64,000 nucleotides of DNA, taken from NCBI GenBank assembly GCA_026225945.1, contig JAMJFZ010000856.1:434001-498000 (forward strand), in the 5' to 3' direction. A program made the position numbers and the translations under genes. Positions 1 to 10,445 of the stretch are shown here, piece by piece (within the stretch, counting starts at the first letter, position 1; the number at the start of each line of letters is the position of its first letter). Source of the DNA: Cricetomys ansorgei. Its lineage: Eukaryota > Chordata > Mammalia > Rodentia > Nesomyidae. The notes beneath the pieces were generated by a model. It saw only the letters and a list, made by a program, of their open reading frames with translations, had not been told where the DNA came from and searched no databases.

Positions 1-85
1 AGGAGCCTGTTGGAATAGAAATAACTATGGGAATGGATCGTCCCCACAGAGAGCAGGATGGCAGTTGTTTCTTTTTAAATTTAAT

Positions 86-299
86 ATTATGTCATGTATA
101 TGGGTCTTTTGTCTGCTGCATGTATGTATGCCTGTGTACCACTTGCATGCCTGGTGTCTGATAAAGGCAAAGAGAGCATTGAGTTCTTGGAACTGGAGTT
201 AGGATGTTTGTGAACCACTGTGTGGATGCTGGAATCAAACCTGTGTCCTCTGCAAGACCACCTAGTGCTCTTGACTGCTGAGCCATCTCTCTAGCACCC
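86..299 (-). repeat. B3/B2-family SINE, antisense
   Basis: Read on the minus strand it begins with a B2-type tRNA-like head (gagagatggctcagcagtc) and runs into the B3 body with the variant of 'aactccagttccaagaac'. It is diverged and covers the 79-codon minus-strand ORF here, which I therefore do not treat as a gene. Confidence 0.8.
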
Positions 300-619
300 A
301 GCTTACTGTTTCTCATTGGGCATTTTCCCAATTTGTCTTTAGATAGTGAGGTGACACTTACAGTTTCAAGATGAAATCCGATACTTTTTTTGTCCTCCTC
401 TTTTTGCTTCTGGGCCAGCTTGTCTGAGATTTCAAAAGATTATTAAATCACAGCACAAATCCTGGCCACATGTTGAGTCATTCTGAAGAGAAAAATAGGA
501 TGTGCTATGTTTGGAATAGATGCACTCTCTGTGACTGGTGACCAAGCCTATACTCACCTGGTCCTAGCAGAGCATTGGCTGTTCTCAGGTCCTCCAGCAT
601 TGACTGTTAGTTTGAAAAA
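300..619. other. unique sequence, nothing recognised
   Basis: About 320 bases between SINEs. I see no repeat, exon-like pattern or open frame of note. Confidence 0.5.
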
Positions 620-840
620 GTGCAAGTCAGACTGACTCAGTGGTTAAGAGCCCTGGCTAGTTTTCCACAAGACCTGAGATCAGTTCCCTGTAACCACATT
701 GAGTGGATCACAACTGCCTATATCATCATACCCAGCGTTAGGAAGATCTAACACCTGGCACCCATGGGCACCTGACACCAACATGCACATCCTCACACCA
801 CCCCACTCACATAATTAAAAAATAATGAAAATAAATCTTA
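620..840 (+). repeat. B2/B3-family SINE
   Basis: A head resembling 'actcagtggttaagagccctgg' is followed by a diverged B3 body and an A-rich tail with AATAAA-like motifs (829-838). The element is old, with many substitutions. Confidence 0.75.
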
Positions 841-841
841 C

Positions 842-962
842 AAAGACATGGTGATACATGGCTGTAATATCAGCTATTCAGGTGGCTGAGGCAGGAGGAT
901 GACAGGTTAAAGTCCTGCCATGGCTGCAGAGCTAGTTCAAGGCCAAGGCCAACCTAGTAAAC
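842..962 (+). repeat. B1-family SINE, diverged
   Basis: Contains 'ggtggctgaggcaggaggat' and 'agctagttcaaggccaaggc', the middle of a B1/proto-B1 monomer. It follows directly on the preceding B2/B3 tail. Confidence 0.7.
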
Positions 963-1624
963 TTAGTGAAGGGTCAGGGGTGTAGCTTATGGAAGAAATC
1001 TTTAGCGAGAAGCCCAGAGAAAAGACATGACACGGGCCCATCCCTTGTGAGATGGCTTTGGTCTCCTTTGCTGCTTGCCTGGCATTCACATCCGCTTTCC
1101 AGTCTTCCTTTCCTGCATGGCTTCATCCTGTGACACTGCCCTTATGACTTCCTCTACTCAAAGCACCTTGATATTGAATTGCTTGTATTGAAGATTTAGG
1201 GTGATGGGGGTTTGAGCCTGCTATCAGCAGTATTCTGGCCTAGTGTATTAGACTCCACTGTCACCCAGCACTAACACACCCTCCAGCCCTGGGCCTCTCC
1301 ATGAGGTCAGCGGATGTCTATCCTGTTCTGCTCTGCTGGAGGCGCTGCTCTTTCTGCATCCCACTTCTAGGCTTCCGGTACCTTCTGATTTCTTACCCAG
1401 AGCCTTTGCCCCTTCCTGACTCCTCAGGTGCCCCCCTGTCCCCACCCCAGCTCTGTCTCTTGGTTCAAAGACACATCTGATGGGTTGTCTGAATAGCCAG
1501 ACTAGAGGAAGCAGAAGTAGAAGCGGGGGTGCCTGGCTTTTTAAAACTTGATTGAAATTTAGATAAAGCTGTCCTCCTCATAAGAGTCTCTAAGAAAGGG
1601 GGGAACATTGTAGAGATTTTTTTT
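963..1624. other. unique sequence, nothing recognised
   Basis: About 660 bases with no repeat I recognise. A 65-codon minus-strand ORF at 1248-1445 has no recognisable domain, start context or splice context and is probably chance. Confidence 0.5.
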
Positions 1625-1629
1625 AATTG

Positions 1630-1770
1630 TTTGTTTTCTTATTTAGTGTGTGTGCGCATGTGTGTGAACTTGTGGGACCTGTTCTCTATTTCTACCTGTG
1701 GGTCCCAGAGATCAAACTAAGACCGTCAGCCTTAGTGTCAAGCACCTTTTCCCTTCAGATACTCTTGCTA
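1630..1770 (-). repeat. RSINE1/B4-type SINE, antisense
   Basis: The order is a TG-rich end, then 'gttctctatttctacctgtgggtccc', then 'gatcaaactaagaccgtcag', then 'tcaagcacctttt'. This is the usual antisense layout of RSINE1-type elements. Confidence 0.6.
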
Positions 1771-1917
1771 GCTCCAAGACTGATGTTTTCTTGCCTGGGG
1801 TGGATCTTGGATTGTTTGGTTATGTTTATCGCCATCACCACTGCCATTACCACCGATGGTGCACCTCATTCTTCCTTTGTTTCTTATTCCCCTTTCTTTA
1901 CACATTGAAGAATATCA

Positions 1918-2033
1918 ACTGGCCAAGCACGGTGGTGCTTGCCTGTAATCCAGGCACTTGGGAGGCTGAGGCAGGAGGATCACTAACTAGTTCAAGGCCA
2001 GCCTAGGGTACATACAATTTTTTTTTTTAAAGA
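1918..2033 (+). repeat. B1-family SINE with poly(A) tail
   Basis: Begins 'tggccaagcacggtggtgct' and contains 'cacttgggaggctgaggcag' and 'ttcaaggccagcctagggta', followed by a T/A-rich tail. The B1 is slightly shortened at its 3' side. Confidence 0.85.
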
Positions 2034-2039
2034 TGATGA

Positions 2040-2245
2040 GGGCTGAAGGGACGGCTCCGTGGTTAAGAGCAGAGGCTGTTCTTGCAGAGCACCTGGGTTC
2101 AATTCCCAGCACCCACGTGGTGGGTTAAACCGTCTGTGACTCAGATCCCACCCTCCTGGTCTCTGTGGTCACTAGGCACATACGTAGTGCACAGACATAG
2201 CTTACAGGCAAAACACCCATACACGTAAAATGCGGACTGAAGAAA
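2040..2245 (+). repeat. B2/B3-family SINE
   Basis: Head 'gggctgaagggacggctccg' and 'tggttaagagcagaggctgt', then 'cacctgggttcaattcccag' (box B region) and a B3 body ending in an A-rich segment. Confidence 0.85.
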
Positions 2246-2655
2246 ATTAATGACTGAAAAATCATGGAGCCCTGATGCTGTTTGACTCTGAGTGACTCAG
2301 CTAAGCAAAGCTCTTCCCCCAGAACAGGAAGAGGATGAAGGAAGACTGCAGGTGAGAACTGGAGAGACTCAGCTGCGTGAAGAAGTTAGGCCTTTGAAGA
2401 AGGCTTTGCTCTTGTGAGGTGTCCACAGTAAAGACTCTGGAATCCCATTATGTGGAAGCCAAGTGTTGGGAAAACACGTTCTCTTTTCCACTTTTGGAAC
2501 CATGAACTAGGGTCAGTAATGTTCCCACAGCTCTGATAAGAATGAAGGGAGACTTGTGTATTTAGGATTAGGAGACAACGGCTCTTAGGATCATTCACGT
2601 AGCCCAAAATGGCCTGGACATCACAGTCTTCCCCCATAGAAACAAGATCGCTTAG
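2246..2655. other. unique sequence, nothing recognised
   Basis: About 410 bases. The 104-codon minus-strand frame at 2386-2700 runs into the neighbouring B1 and shows no conserved domain, so I do not call it a gene. Confidence 0.5.
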
Positions 2656-2659
2656 AAAT

Positions 2660-2765
2660 GAAGAAGTCAGCATTTGACAGGCTGAGTTTGAGGCCAGCAT
2701 GGACTACTATTTCAGGCCCTCCAGGACTACACAGCAAAACCAGGACCCTGTCTAAGTAAAGTAAA
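2660..2765 (+). repeat. B1 fragment (3' half)
   Basis: Contains 'gctgagtttgaggccagcat', 'ccaggactacacagcaaaac' and 'accctgtctaagtaaagtaa'. The 5' half of the B1 is missing. Confidence 0.75.
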
Positions 2766-2861
2766 ACAAAACAAAGTCAGTTGGCCCAATGGGACATCCT
2801 TCTATTCTGGACTGACTCCCTAGAGTCTAGAATTAGCTAGGAGTTGGTGAGGGCACTCAGT

Positions 2862-2990
2862 TTCATTTTTTGAGACAGGGTCTTACTATGTAGTCCTGGC
2901 TGGTCTAGAACTTGATACATAGACCAGGCTGGCTCAAACTCAACAGATTTGCCTTCCTCTGACTCCGAAGTGTGCCTCCATGTCCAGTAA
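2862..2990 (-). repeat. B1-family SINE, antisense
   Basis: Antisense B1 order: 'ttttttgagacagggtctta', then 'tagaccaggctggctcaaac', then 'cttcctctgactccgaagtg'. The 5' end is degraded. Confidence 0.8.
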
Positions 2991-3334
2991 GCTGAGGGTA
3001 CTCTAGTCAGAAGAAGAGGAGGGAGGAGGGGGGAGGGGGAGCTTTGTAGGTGGGGTTTTCAGCAGAGACTGTGGTGATTGAAAGTGATTTGGACAAGTGG
3101 AAATGGGAAACCAGAGAACTGGTCCTTCTTGAAGAATGACTTAAATCTAACCCTGCAAAAACATCCAGTTCACATTCTAGGCAATGCGAGTCTTCATGTC
3201 AGACAGACAGACTGGAGGCTTTTTCAAAGGCAGGAAGATAGACAACAAAAAATGTGTTAGCTTGCTTGAGTTTGACTCCAGTCTTTGCCATTTATTGACT
3301 GAATTACTTTGATCAAGTTATTTATTTTAAAGAT

Positions 3335-3518
3335 TGGTTTTAAAAAGATTTAAAATTACATGTATGTATGAGCCTGTGACTCTTAAGTCACAGTGTGCAT
3401 GTGGAAGTCAGAAGACCGCTTGCAGGAATTGGTTGTCTCCTACCATGTGGTACTGGGAATTGAACAAAGGGCTTGGCGGTATAGGCTCTTAACCACTGAA
3501 CCATTTTGTTGGCCCAAG
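3335..3518 (-). repeat. RSINE1-type SINE, antisense
   Basis: Contains 'ggaagtcagaagaccgcttg', 'ctaccatgtggtactgggaa' and 'cttaaccactgaaccatttt', matching antisense RSINE1/B2-type order. Confidence 0.65.
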
Positions 3519-3529
3519 GTTTGTTTTGA

Positions 3530-3557
3530 TTGTGTTTGTGAATGTATGTCCATGCAC

Positions 3558-3594
<37 letters not shown>

Positions 3595-3772
3595 AAAGAG
3601 AGAGAGTGACGGCTCATTCCTGTGTTTGCATGTGGAGGCAAGAAGAGGACTTTGGAGTTACGGGCATTTGTGAGATGCTTGGTTTGTCACCTGTGTGCTG
3701 GGATGGATCCAGACTCTAGTCTCATGATTGTCCAGCCAGCACTCTTAGCTGTTAGCCATCTCTACAGCCCCC
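3530..3772 (-). repeat. B2/B4-type SINE, antisense, with (TG)n
   Basis: A SINE body ('ggaggcaagaagaggacttt', 'ctgttagccatctctacagc') split by an expanded TG tract. The plus-strand ORF rich in CVCVCV at 3393-3593 is only the microsatellite read as protein. Confidence 0.65.
3559..3592. repeat. (TG)17 microsatellite
   Basis: Uninterrupted TG dinucleotides inside the SINE above, followed by an (AG)-rich stretch. Confidence 0.95.
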
Positions 3773-3779
3773 AGGCACG

Positions 3780-4277
3780 TCACTTAAACTTTCAGTTTCT
3801 TCCTTAAAGATGTGAATAATGTTTCCTGAGAGGTATATGTGATTCACTGAGTTCCTGTAAGTTGCCTAGAGGCCCACTGGCACTCAGGAGCGAGCATCTC
3901 ATTTCCCTTGTGTGCAGTTTGCAAAGAGACATCATTCCAAGTCTTTCAAAACATAGGCGATGAGGCATAGCTTTTCACAGGGCAAAGAGGCCAAGTCTTA
4001 GTATTATAGTAGTAGCCATAATTGTCAGAGCTGAGTCTTGAACCCATGTAATCTGGCTTAAAGTATGTTCTTGATCATTACACTAGACTCAGAATTTACT
4101 TCAGGGGGTGAGTTAAAAATGTCCTTGTGGTACCAAGGAAAGAAAACCTGCACTTGAACAAGGCTTACTTGCTTGGATTCTAAATGTCTGAGAAGACTCA
4201 TTTGGGCTAAGTGCCAAAATGACTTGGGAGTTCCTGCAGTCATTTCTACCTCTAAAGGACTTGGACTTGCTTGTCGA
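3780..4277. other. unique sequence, nothing recognised
   Basis: About 500 bases with no recognisable repeat or exon. Confidence 0.5.
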
Positions 4278-4390
4278 ATTTGTTTTTGAGACAGGGTCTT
4301 ATTCTGTAGTCCAGGCTGCCCCCAGACTCATGATGATCCTCCTTCTTCAGCCTTCTGAGTGCTGGGATTGGTGGTATGAGTCACCTTCTG
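4278..4390 (-). repeat. B1-family SINE, antisense, truncated
   Basis: Antisense B1 features 'tttttgagacagggtcttat', 'gtagtccaggctgcccccag' and 'cttctgagtgctgggattgg'. It abuts the L1-type repeat that follows. Confidence 0.8.
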
Positions 4391-4728
4391 TCTTAGTTAG
4401 GATTTTATTGCTGTGAAGAGACACCATGACCATGGCAGCTCTTATAAAGGAAAGCATTTAATTGGAACTGGCTTACAGTTCAGAGGTTTATTCCATTGTC
4501 AGCATGGCAGCAGGAAGGCGGACAAGGTGCTGGAGAGGGAACCTACGTTTGGATCGGCAGGCAACAGGAAGAGTGTCCCACTAGACCTGGCTTGAGCATC
4601 TGAAACCTCGTAGCCCTTTCCTATTTTCCTCCAATAAAGCCACACTTGCTCCAACAAGGCCACACCTCTTAATAGTGCCACTCTGTATGAGCCAATGGGG
4701 ACCATTTTTATTCAAATTACCACACACC
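4391..4728 (-). repeat. L1 (Lx-like) 3'-end repeat, antisense
   Basis: Begins 'gtcttagttaggattttatt' and 'gctgtgaagagacaccatga', and contains 'ccaacaaggccacacctctt' and 'aatagtgccactctgtatga'. Nine or more copies of this roughly 400-bp unit occur in the window in both orientations. In sense orientation it carries an ATTAAA/AATAAA-like signal near its end, as L1 3' UTRs do. The L1 assignment is from memory of consensus and is tentative; the repeat status is certain. Confidence 0.75.
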
Positions 4729-4734
4729 CCATGG

Positions 4735-5035
4735 CCAGTGTGTGTGCACACATGCATGTGTGCGTGCGTGTGTGATTCATATGTGGGCTCATCGGTGCAG
4801 ATTCATGAAGTTGTCATTAGGAGTCTTCCTTGATCTCTAGCCATATTGAGGCAGGTCTCTTAGTTGAACCCAGAGCTTTCTGATGGGGGCTAGTCTAGAC
4901 AATTGCCTTGTCTCTCTGCTTTCTGAGCTCTAGAATTGCAGGCTGGCTACCACATCCACTCGATTGTGTGGGTTCTTGGGATCTGAACTCTGATTCTCAC
5001 ACTTGAATGGCAAGCGCTTTATCCACTAAGCCTTT
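4735..5035 (-). repeat. B4/RSINE-type SINE, antisense, diverged
   Basis: A TG-rich end, 'gagtcttccttgatctctag', 'ctctagaattgcaggctggc' and 'tggcaagcgctttatccact' give the layout of an old composite B4-class SINE. Boundaries are uncertain. Confidence 0.5.
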
Positions 5036-5215
5036 GACGAAAAGGGTTTCGTGTAGCTGCTCATGGATCTCCTACATCCACCTTCCAAGCTGGGACTACA
5101 GGTGTGCACCACCATGCCTGGCATATATAGTCCTGGGAGATACAGAACTCAGGTCTTTACATGCCAGGCAAGCACTCTGCCAATGGAGCTGTATCCTCAG
5201 TGCTTGACATGCATT
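5036..5215 (-). repeat. B4 SINE (ID-B1 fusion), antisense
   Basis: Antisense B1-like part ('ccttccaagctgggactaca', 'caccaccatgcctggcatat') is followed by an antisense ID-like part ('ggcaagcactctgccaatgg', 'agctgtatcctcagtgcttg'). This fused order is characteristic of B4. Confidence 0.75.
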
Positions 5216-5636
5216 TCACAGGTGTGGTCCACCTTGTTTTGTGAGGCAGAATCTCTCCTAGGACCTGGGGCTGGCTCAATAAACTAACCTGGCTGGACAG
5301 CAAGCTCTAGGGACCGCCAGTCTTCTGTCTCGGAGAAGTTTATGGATGATCAGGTAGGTGCAGGTTAGAACTGTCATCAGTATTTGCAGAAGGGATGCTC
5401 TAAGAGGAGCCTGGTTTCTTTTTGTTCCTTCCACATTTCACTGGGCACTTAAACGGTGTGCAGCTTTGGGGACGAATTGGTTTCTTGCCAAGGTCTTTCC
5501 TCGGGGGCACTGAATGGGCACAGAATGTGTTTGTCTTTAGTGACCCAGCTGTGCATCATGGGAAGTTGCCGCATGGTGGACATTTGACTAGTTTGTCTTT
5601 GAATCCACTTTTCTCTGACTTGGCCAGAATAAAAGG
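5216..5636. other. unique sequence, nothing recognised
   Basis: About 420 bases. Open frames here extend into the adjacent simple repeat and carry no domain. Confidence 0.5.
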
Positions 5637-5725
5637 ACAGAGACAGAGAGACACAGAGAGAAAGAGACAGAGAGACACATAACCAGAGAGACAGATACAC
5701 ACAGACACATACACAGAGACAGGCA

Positions 5726-5762
<37 letters not shown>
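5637..5762. repeat. (GA/CA)-rich microsatellite with (CA)17 core
   Basis: Purine-rich AGAC/AGAG repeats pass into an uninterrupted CA tract at 5727-5760. Overlapping minus-strand ORFs rich in Cys-Val and Leu-Ser are translations of this repeat. Confidence 0.95.
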
Positions 5763-5764
<2 letters not shown>

Positions 5765-5765
<1 letters not shown>

Positions 5766-6668
5766 GAAGGTAGCCGTATGTGTGTCCAGTCTTTGGAATT
5801 TGGATCAGCTTTGTAATTTATCGAAACGCGTTGCCATAAGCTTTTTAATGAACACTTTTTCTTCTAAGTAACCTGGCCAGGGCAGGGCAAGTTCTTGGGG
5901 TGACCTGTCTTGTGACTAGGTGCTCTGTTCTAGAGTGCTTTTTATTTGTGGTGGGTGGAGGTTGAGAGATGCGTTGTTGTGGGCATGTTGCCTGTCATTC
6001 TTCAGAGGGAGGCCACAAGTGCCTGAAATAGTTGGGACGGAAGTACGCTCCACTTGGACCCTTCTCTGTTACATACTGGAGTGAGTGTGCTGGAATCCTC
6101 CACGGGGTTATTTTAAGCTCGATTTGGATCAAGCCAAGGTACTCTCAAGGGACAGATGAAGGACTCCTTCCTTCCCTTCTGCTTCTCGCATCAGGCCTGT
6201 GTCTTATGCTTGGGGCTCTCACAGCCTCCTTTGCTCGCACCATGCAACCCCATTCCAGCGTCATATTGCCCTGCTCTGAGACCTACAGCTACTTAGTTGA
6301 ATGCTCTGTCATGCCATCGTGAAGTTCGTTTTCCACGGAGGGCCCTACCCACACTTTGAGTTTGCACCAGACCCCTCAATAGAAGTAGCTGCTCTTGGGT
6401 CTGCTGTAAACGTCCTTCACCACCATAGGTAGCCCCGTATCTTAACTGGTAAGCTTCTGTGTGTATGCTGAGTGCCCCAGCAACTGCAGTGTGCTGCCTA
6501 CGGGCCTTCTCGTTACCTCCCTCCTGCTTGGGATGGACCAATGGCTGGGAGTGTAAGATGCTCAGTGATAGTGCACTTGCGGCCTTTTGTGAGGCTCTGG
6601 GTCCACCCTCAGTGCTGTGAGTATCAACACACCTGTCCGTCCTCGGGCAGCCACTTGTTCTAGTCATT
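5765..6668. other. unique sequence, nothing recognised
   Basis: About 900 bases free of recognisable repeats. ORFs of 96 codons (6032-6322, plus) and 124 codons (6293-6667, minus) overlap on opposite strands; neither shows a family signature or flanking splice signal that I can support. Confidence 0.45.
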
Positions 6669-6669
6669 C

Positions 6670-6885
6670 TCGTGTTTCAGTCCTCTGAACAAGACTGGCC
6701 TACAATTCCTTCCATAGCCAAGAATGACCTTGAACTTCTCATCATCCATGTCTACCCTCTAAGTGCTGGGATTCCTGCTTGCACCACCACACCTGGTTTT
6801 ATGCCCTGCGGTGATAGAATCCAGGGCCGTGTGCATGACAAGCGAACATGCTGCCAACAGAGCACACCCCATCCCTAGCACCCTT
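6670..6885 (-). repeat. B4 SINE (ID-B1 fusion), antisense
   Basis: B1-like antisense segment ('ctctaagtgctgggattcct', 'caccaccacacctggtttta') runs into an ID-like segment ending 'cacaccccatccctagcacc'. Confidence 0.7.
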
Positions 6886-7295
6886 CCCCCTTTTCACCCC
6901 TTTCTCCTCCTCTTCCTTGATACTATCTCCCTGGCCTTGAACTCATGATACTCCTGCCTCAGCATTGCCTCTGGGATAATAATAGCTCTGTTTCATTAGA
7001 GTAAAATTTACTTTCCCCAATCCCCAGGGTTTTCGCTCATTCGTACATACACCGAATTTTTTATGAGGTGTGAGTACCTGTCAGTCACTGACAACACAGC
7101 ATAGACCTGAGTCTCAGTCTGCCCTTGTCTGCTCCTCCCATCCCTCTCTTTCCAGACTCTTTCTCTCCCCCTCTCTCCTTCTCTCTGTGTTTGTGTGCAT
7201 TTGAGTGTATAAATAGAGTCAGAAAGGACAGTTTGGAGGGAGTTGTGACTTGGGATTGCTAATGGGTGTAGAACTTCTTTCTGTGTTTTTATTTT
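6886..7295. other. mostly unique, with a short B1-like scrap and CT-rich stretch
   Basis: 6920-6975 resembles a degraded antisense B1 piece (ccttgaactcatgatactcc). 7140-7195 is CT-rich. Nothing else is recognised. Confidence 0.45.
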
Positions 7296-7442
7296 ATTTT
7301 TGGTATTTTGTGACACAGAGGTTTTCTCTTTGTAGCCCTGGCTGTCCTGGAACTTCTCTGTAGACGCTGGCTTGAACTCAGAGATCACCTGCCTCTGCCT
7401 CCAAGTGCTGGGATTAAAGGCGTGTGCCATCACTGCCCTGCC
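7296..7442 (-). repeat. B1-family SINE, antisense
   Basis: Nearly complete antisense B1: 'gttttctctttgtagccctg', 'gctgtcctggaacttctctg', 'ccaagtgctgggattaaagg'. It accounts for the 'MMAHAFNPSTWRQ' start of a 141-codon minus-strand ORF. Confidence 0.9.
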
Positions 7443-7544
7443 TGTGTTTTTATTTTTAATTAAAATATTAATTTCACCATTTATCCCATTCCCCTCCCAC
7501 CTCTAATCCCCGACTCCTCCACCCCCAATTCATGGGCTCTTTTT

Positions 7545-7690
7545 CTCTTTGTTTTTTTCTGCATGCCAGAAGAGGGCATCAGAACCCATTACAGATGGCT
7601 GTGAGCCACCATATAATTGCTGGGAATTGAACTCAGTACCTTGGAAGAGAAGCCAGTGTTCTTGACCTCTGAGCCATCTCTCCAACCCCT
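7545..7690 (-). repeat. B2-family SINE, antisense
   Basis: Contains 'gccagaagagggcatcagaa', 'ccattacagatggctgtgag' and 'ctctgagccatctctccaac', the antisense B2 layout. Confidence 0.85.
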
Positions 7691-7727
7691 TTTTCTTTAT
7701 TATTACACACACGTGCACACAAATATA

Positions 7728-7873
7728 TAGTCAGGCTTGGTGGTATACTCAGGAGGCAGAGGCAAGACAGATCTCTTGAGTTTCATTTGAAGCCAGCCTG
7801 GTCTAGTAGCAAGTTACAGGATAGCCAGGGCCGCACTGAGAGACCCTGTCTCGTAAAAAAAAAAAAAAAAAAG
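7728..7873 (+). repeat. B1-family SINE with poly(A) tail
   Basis: 'gtcaggcttggtggtatact', 'caggaggcagaggcaagaca' and 'gagaccctgtctcgtaaaaa' with a pure A tail to about 7872. A short internal deletion removes the 'cagcactcg' segment. Confidence 0.85.
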
Positions 7874-8452
7874 TGAATATATAAATACAACCCACTGAGT
7901 CCATTTCAATGTTGCTTGTATGCATTTACTTTTAGAGCTCTCCACTTGGTAGTGGATTGATAATTAGAGGGACTCATCCTTGGGGAAAGACTAATTCTTC
8001 TCCTCTCAGCAGCCATTATTGTCCGTAACTCTTCATCTTCTGGGCTGCATAAGATTTCTCCCATCTGTGTTATGTCAACTGGGATATCACTGTTCAGGTC
8101 TCCTTCAGGTAGACACATTGATGAGATTTCATGGGTGTGGCTTCTTTGACATAATTTTTCAGCCAAATTCTGGTCCTTTTCCCTCTTCCAAGTTGTTGCG
8201 AGCATTGGTGTAGGGGTTGTGTTGTAGAAGTATCAACTGGGGAGCATAGCCCACATGGACCTGTGTTTTTAGTCACCTTACAATAGTAGGGATTGAGTGA
8301 CATGGAGATTTTCACAGCCTGTGGTTCACTGCTTCACTTGGGGGATATAATCTAGCTGGGGAAGCAACACAAATTCAAGAGGAGAATGGGGCCAAAATAC
8401 TTGTCAGGTCCTTTCCACCTAGTAATATTCTTAGATAGTTTACCTCCTCATC
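7874..8452. other. unique sequence, nothing recognised
   Basis: About 580 bases with overlapping short ORFs on both strands and no recognisable domain. Confidence 0.45.
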
Positions 8453-8630
8453 CATTGATCCATCCACCCACCCACCCATCCATCCACCCATTCATCATCC
8501 ACCCACCCACTCACCCACCCATTCATTCATCCACCTACCTACCTACCCACCCACCCATTCATCTACCACCCACGTATTCATCCATCAATCCATCCATCCA
8601 TCCACCCACCTACCTACCTGCCTACCTTAG
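8453..8630. repeat. (CCAT/CCAC/CCTA)n tetranucleotide repeat
   Basis: About 180 bases of imperfect CCAY and CCTA units. The ORF at 8386-8643 ([10 protein letters not shown] pattern) is its translation. Confidence 0.95.
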
Positions 8631-8708
8631 GGTGCAGGCATGAATGGAGGAAGGTAAGAGGACAATTTGCTAGAGTCTTTCTCCCTACCACATAGATCCT
8701 GGCATTTT

Positions 8709-9041
8709 TGTAGTAGTATGTTTACAGGGCAGCTCACCAAGGAAGACAAGGAGGTATATTTCATAATTGAAGCCCTGCCAGACCTCTGCAGAGAGAATCA
8801 CTATCATGGCCAGTGCCATACTCACAGTGGAACCCTGAGCATCTCAGCTCAGATGCTTTATTGATTCAGAACTTATCAGGTATTCTACTGATAGCACATG
8901 CAGATCATTAGCAATTAAACATCCCCCACAGAAACCCAACACCTGCAGAAAATACAAAGTGCCAAGACGTAGGCTAGCTCCTCACCCCAAAGTGCACAAA
9001 ACAATTATTTTGTACATAACTAAAAATAAACTTCCACAACA
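8709..9041 (-). repeat. 3' LTR of the class II element
   Basis: On the minus strand it begins TGTTGTGGAAG and ends CTACTACA. An AATAAA lies at the complement of 8857-8862, suiting a 3'-end signal. Much of it aligns by eye with the LTRs at 10446-10691 and 40483-40798 (shared 'ggctcaccaag', 'gccagacctc', 'tagcacatgcag', 'cttccacaa'). Confidence 0.75.
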
Positions 9042-9053
9042 TTTCCTCTTTTC
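9042..9053 (-). promoter_or_regulatory. polypurine tract of the class II element
   Basis: The minus strand reads GAAAAGAGGAAA directly before the LTR start TGTTGTGG. Polypurine tracts in this position prime plus-strand DNA synthesis in retroviral elements. Confidence 0.65.
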
Positions 9054-10424
9054 TATATAAAAAAATTGCTTTACCTTTACAACACAATTTAACACTAGAC
9101 CAGCAAAACTATTTATAAGAGTTGTTAATGCACAGGACCAAGTGAAACCAAACATCTATCAAGATTTTCACAATGTCTTTGGACAGCAGAGAAACATTAT
9201 TAATGTCCAGTTATCTGGAATTCACTCATGATCTTCTGGGCTCCTCCAAAGGGCTTGGATCACTTCTCTGGCTCTGTCCTGCATCACGCACAGCTTGTCC
9301 TCCAGGCTCTGGCTGACTCTCAAGCTACTGCTGTTCTTGGTGGTCATCCCATGATACTGGCATCTCCATAACTGCTGGGGTCCCTTGCTGCAATTGGGCT
9401 GCACTTTCACCAATAGCCTCTCATAGGCTCTCTTCATGCTGCCAAGCCTAACTTCTTTACATGACCTTTCATCTGGGCCTTCAACTACTACCAAGGCTGC
9501 ACCTTCACCAGTGGCCTCTCCTGGCCTCTTATAGTGTGCCAAGCCTCAGATGCTCTCCAAAGACCCCTTCATGCCTTCAAAACCAGCACCAGCTGGTTTA
9601 ACAGTACCACGTTTGGCTGCCATCACGAGACAAAAACTTAGCCAGTTCTGGAAGACACTTTCTGTGTGTTGACCCTTAGGAAACACATTCCAGATTTTAA
9701 GATAGAGTCTGGTTTACAGAAAAAAATAGCAGGTAACCTTGTGTGCAGAAAGGTTTCCCTCCTGGATGGAGTTCTCATCACTATAGCAGACGTGTCTTGT
9801 CAAGAGCACCTCATAGGTTTGTGGACTACTTGTCTTTTTCTTAGTCGGGTTTGCAGGAAGAAAAAAAAAGCATAGTCAGTTTAACTAAGTGGCTTTTTTT
9901 TACTCCAAGCCCCTGCTTCCACAACAGCAGGGGTCCTGGGCCAGTGGAAAGAATCTCTGGTTTAAAGATTCTGGCAGTTTGGTGTTCTCTCTCACACTGC
10001 TATGAGGAAACATATACCCTTCTTCATAGACCTCAAACACCCAACATCTTGGGCTTCACACACACACACAACACAGCTATCAGAAAACTCAGTCTGTGAA
10101 ACAGCAGGCCACCACCAGCAGCAGGAGGGAGTGTTATCTCCATGATTAGGAAACCTTGCTTTTTCCTGCTCCCAGCTGAATTCTTTATCTCTAACTGCCT
10201 CCATTCTGTGGCTCTCACCTCGGAGCTTTTTTCCTCATTTATTTATTAATTTCACAGCCTTTTCTCTTCACAGAGACTTATTTCCTTTCTCTCTCTCCTC
10301 TTCCTTCAGGAGCCTTCAATTAATACCATAATCTATCCTCTGGTAGCTTCCCTGAGCATACTTTACCCAACTCTGAGGTCTGGAGTTTCTTTCTCTTCTT
10401 CCTTGTCTCCACGTTGGATGTCCT

Positions 10425-10443
10425 GCCCCACGTTGATGAGCCA
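10425..10443 (-). promoter_or_regulatory. lysine-tRNA-type primer-binding site
   Basis: The minus strand reads TGGCTCATCAACGTGGGGC, close to the site complementary to the 3' end of tRNA-Lys(1,2), TGGCGCCCAACGTGGGGC. It is separated by two bases from the CA end of the 5' LTR, the expected spacing. Differences are at bases 5-8 plus a one-base length change. Confidence 0.65.
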
Positions 10444-10445
10444 TT

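Noticed and set aside
5449..5760. Minus-strand ORFs rich in Cys-Val and Leu-Ser, about 100 codons
   Set aside because: They are translations of the CA/GA microsatellite at 5637-5762.
8386..8643. Pro/His-rich 85-codon ORF
   Set aside because: It is the CCAT/CCAC tetranucleotide repeat in translation.
9222..9542. 106-codon minus ORF inside the LTR element as a retroviral gene
   Set aside because: It starts at TTG, has no gag, pol or env motif that I recognise, and lies in a non-coding internal region.
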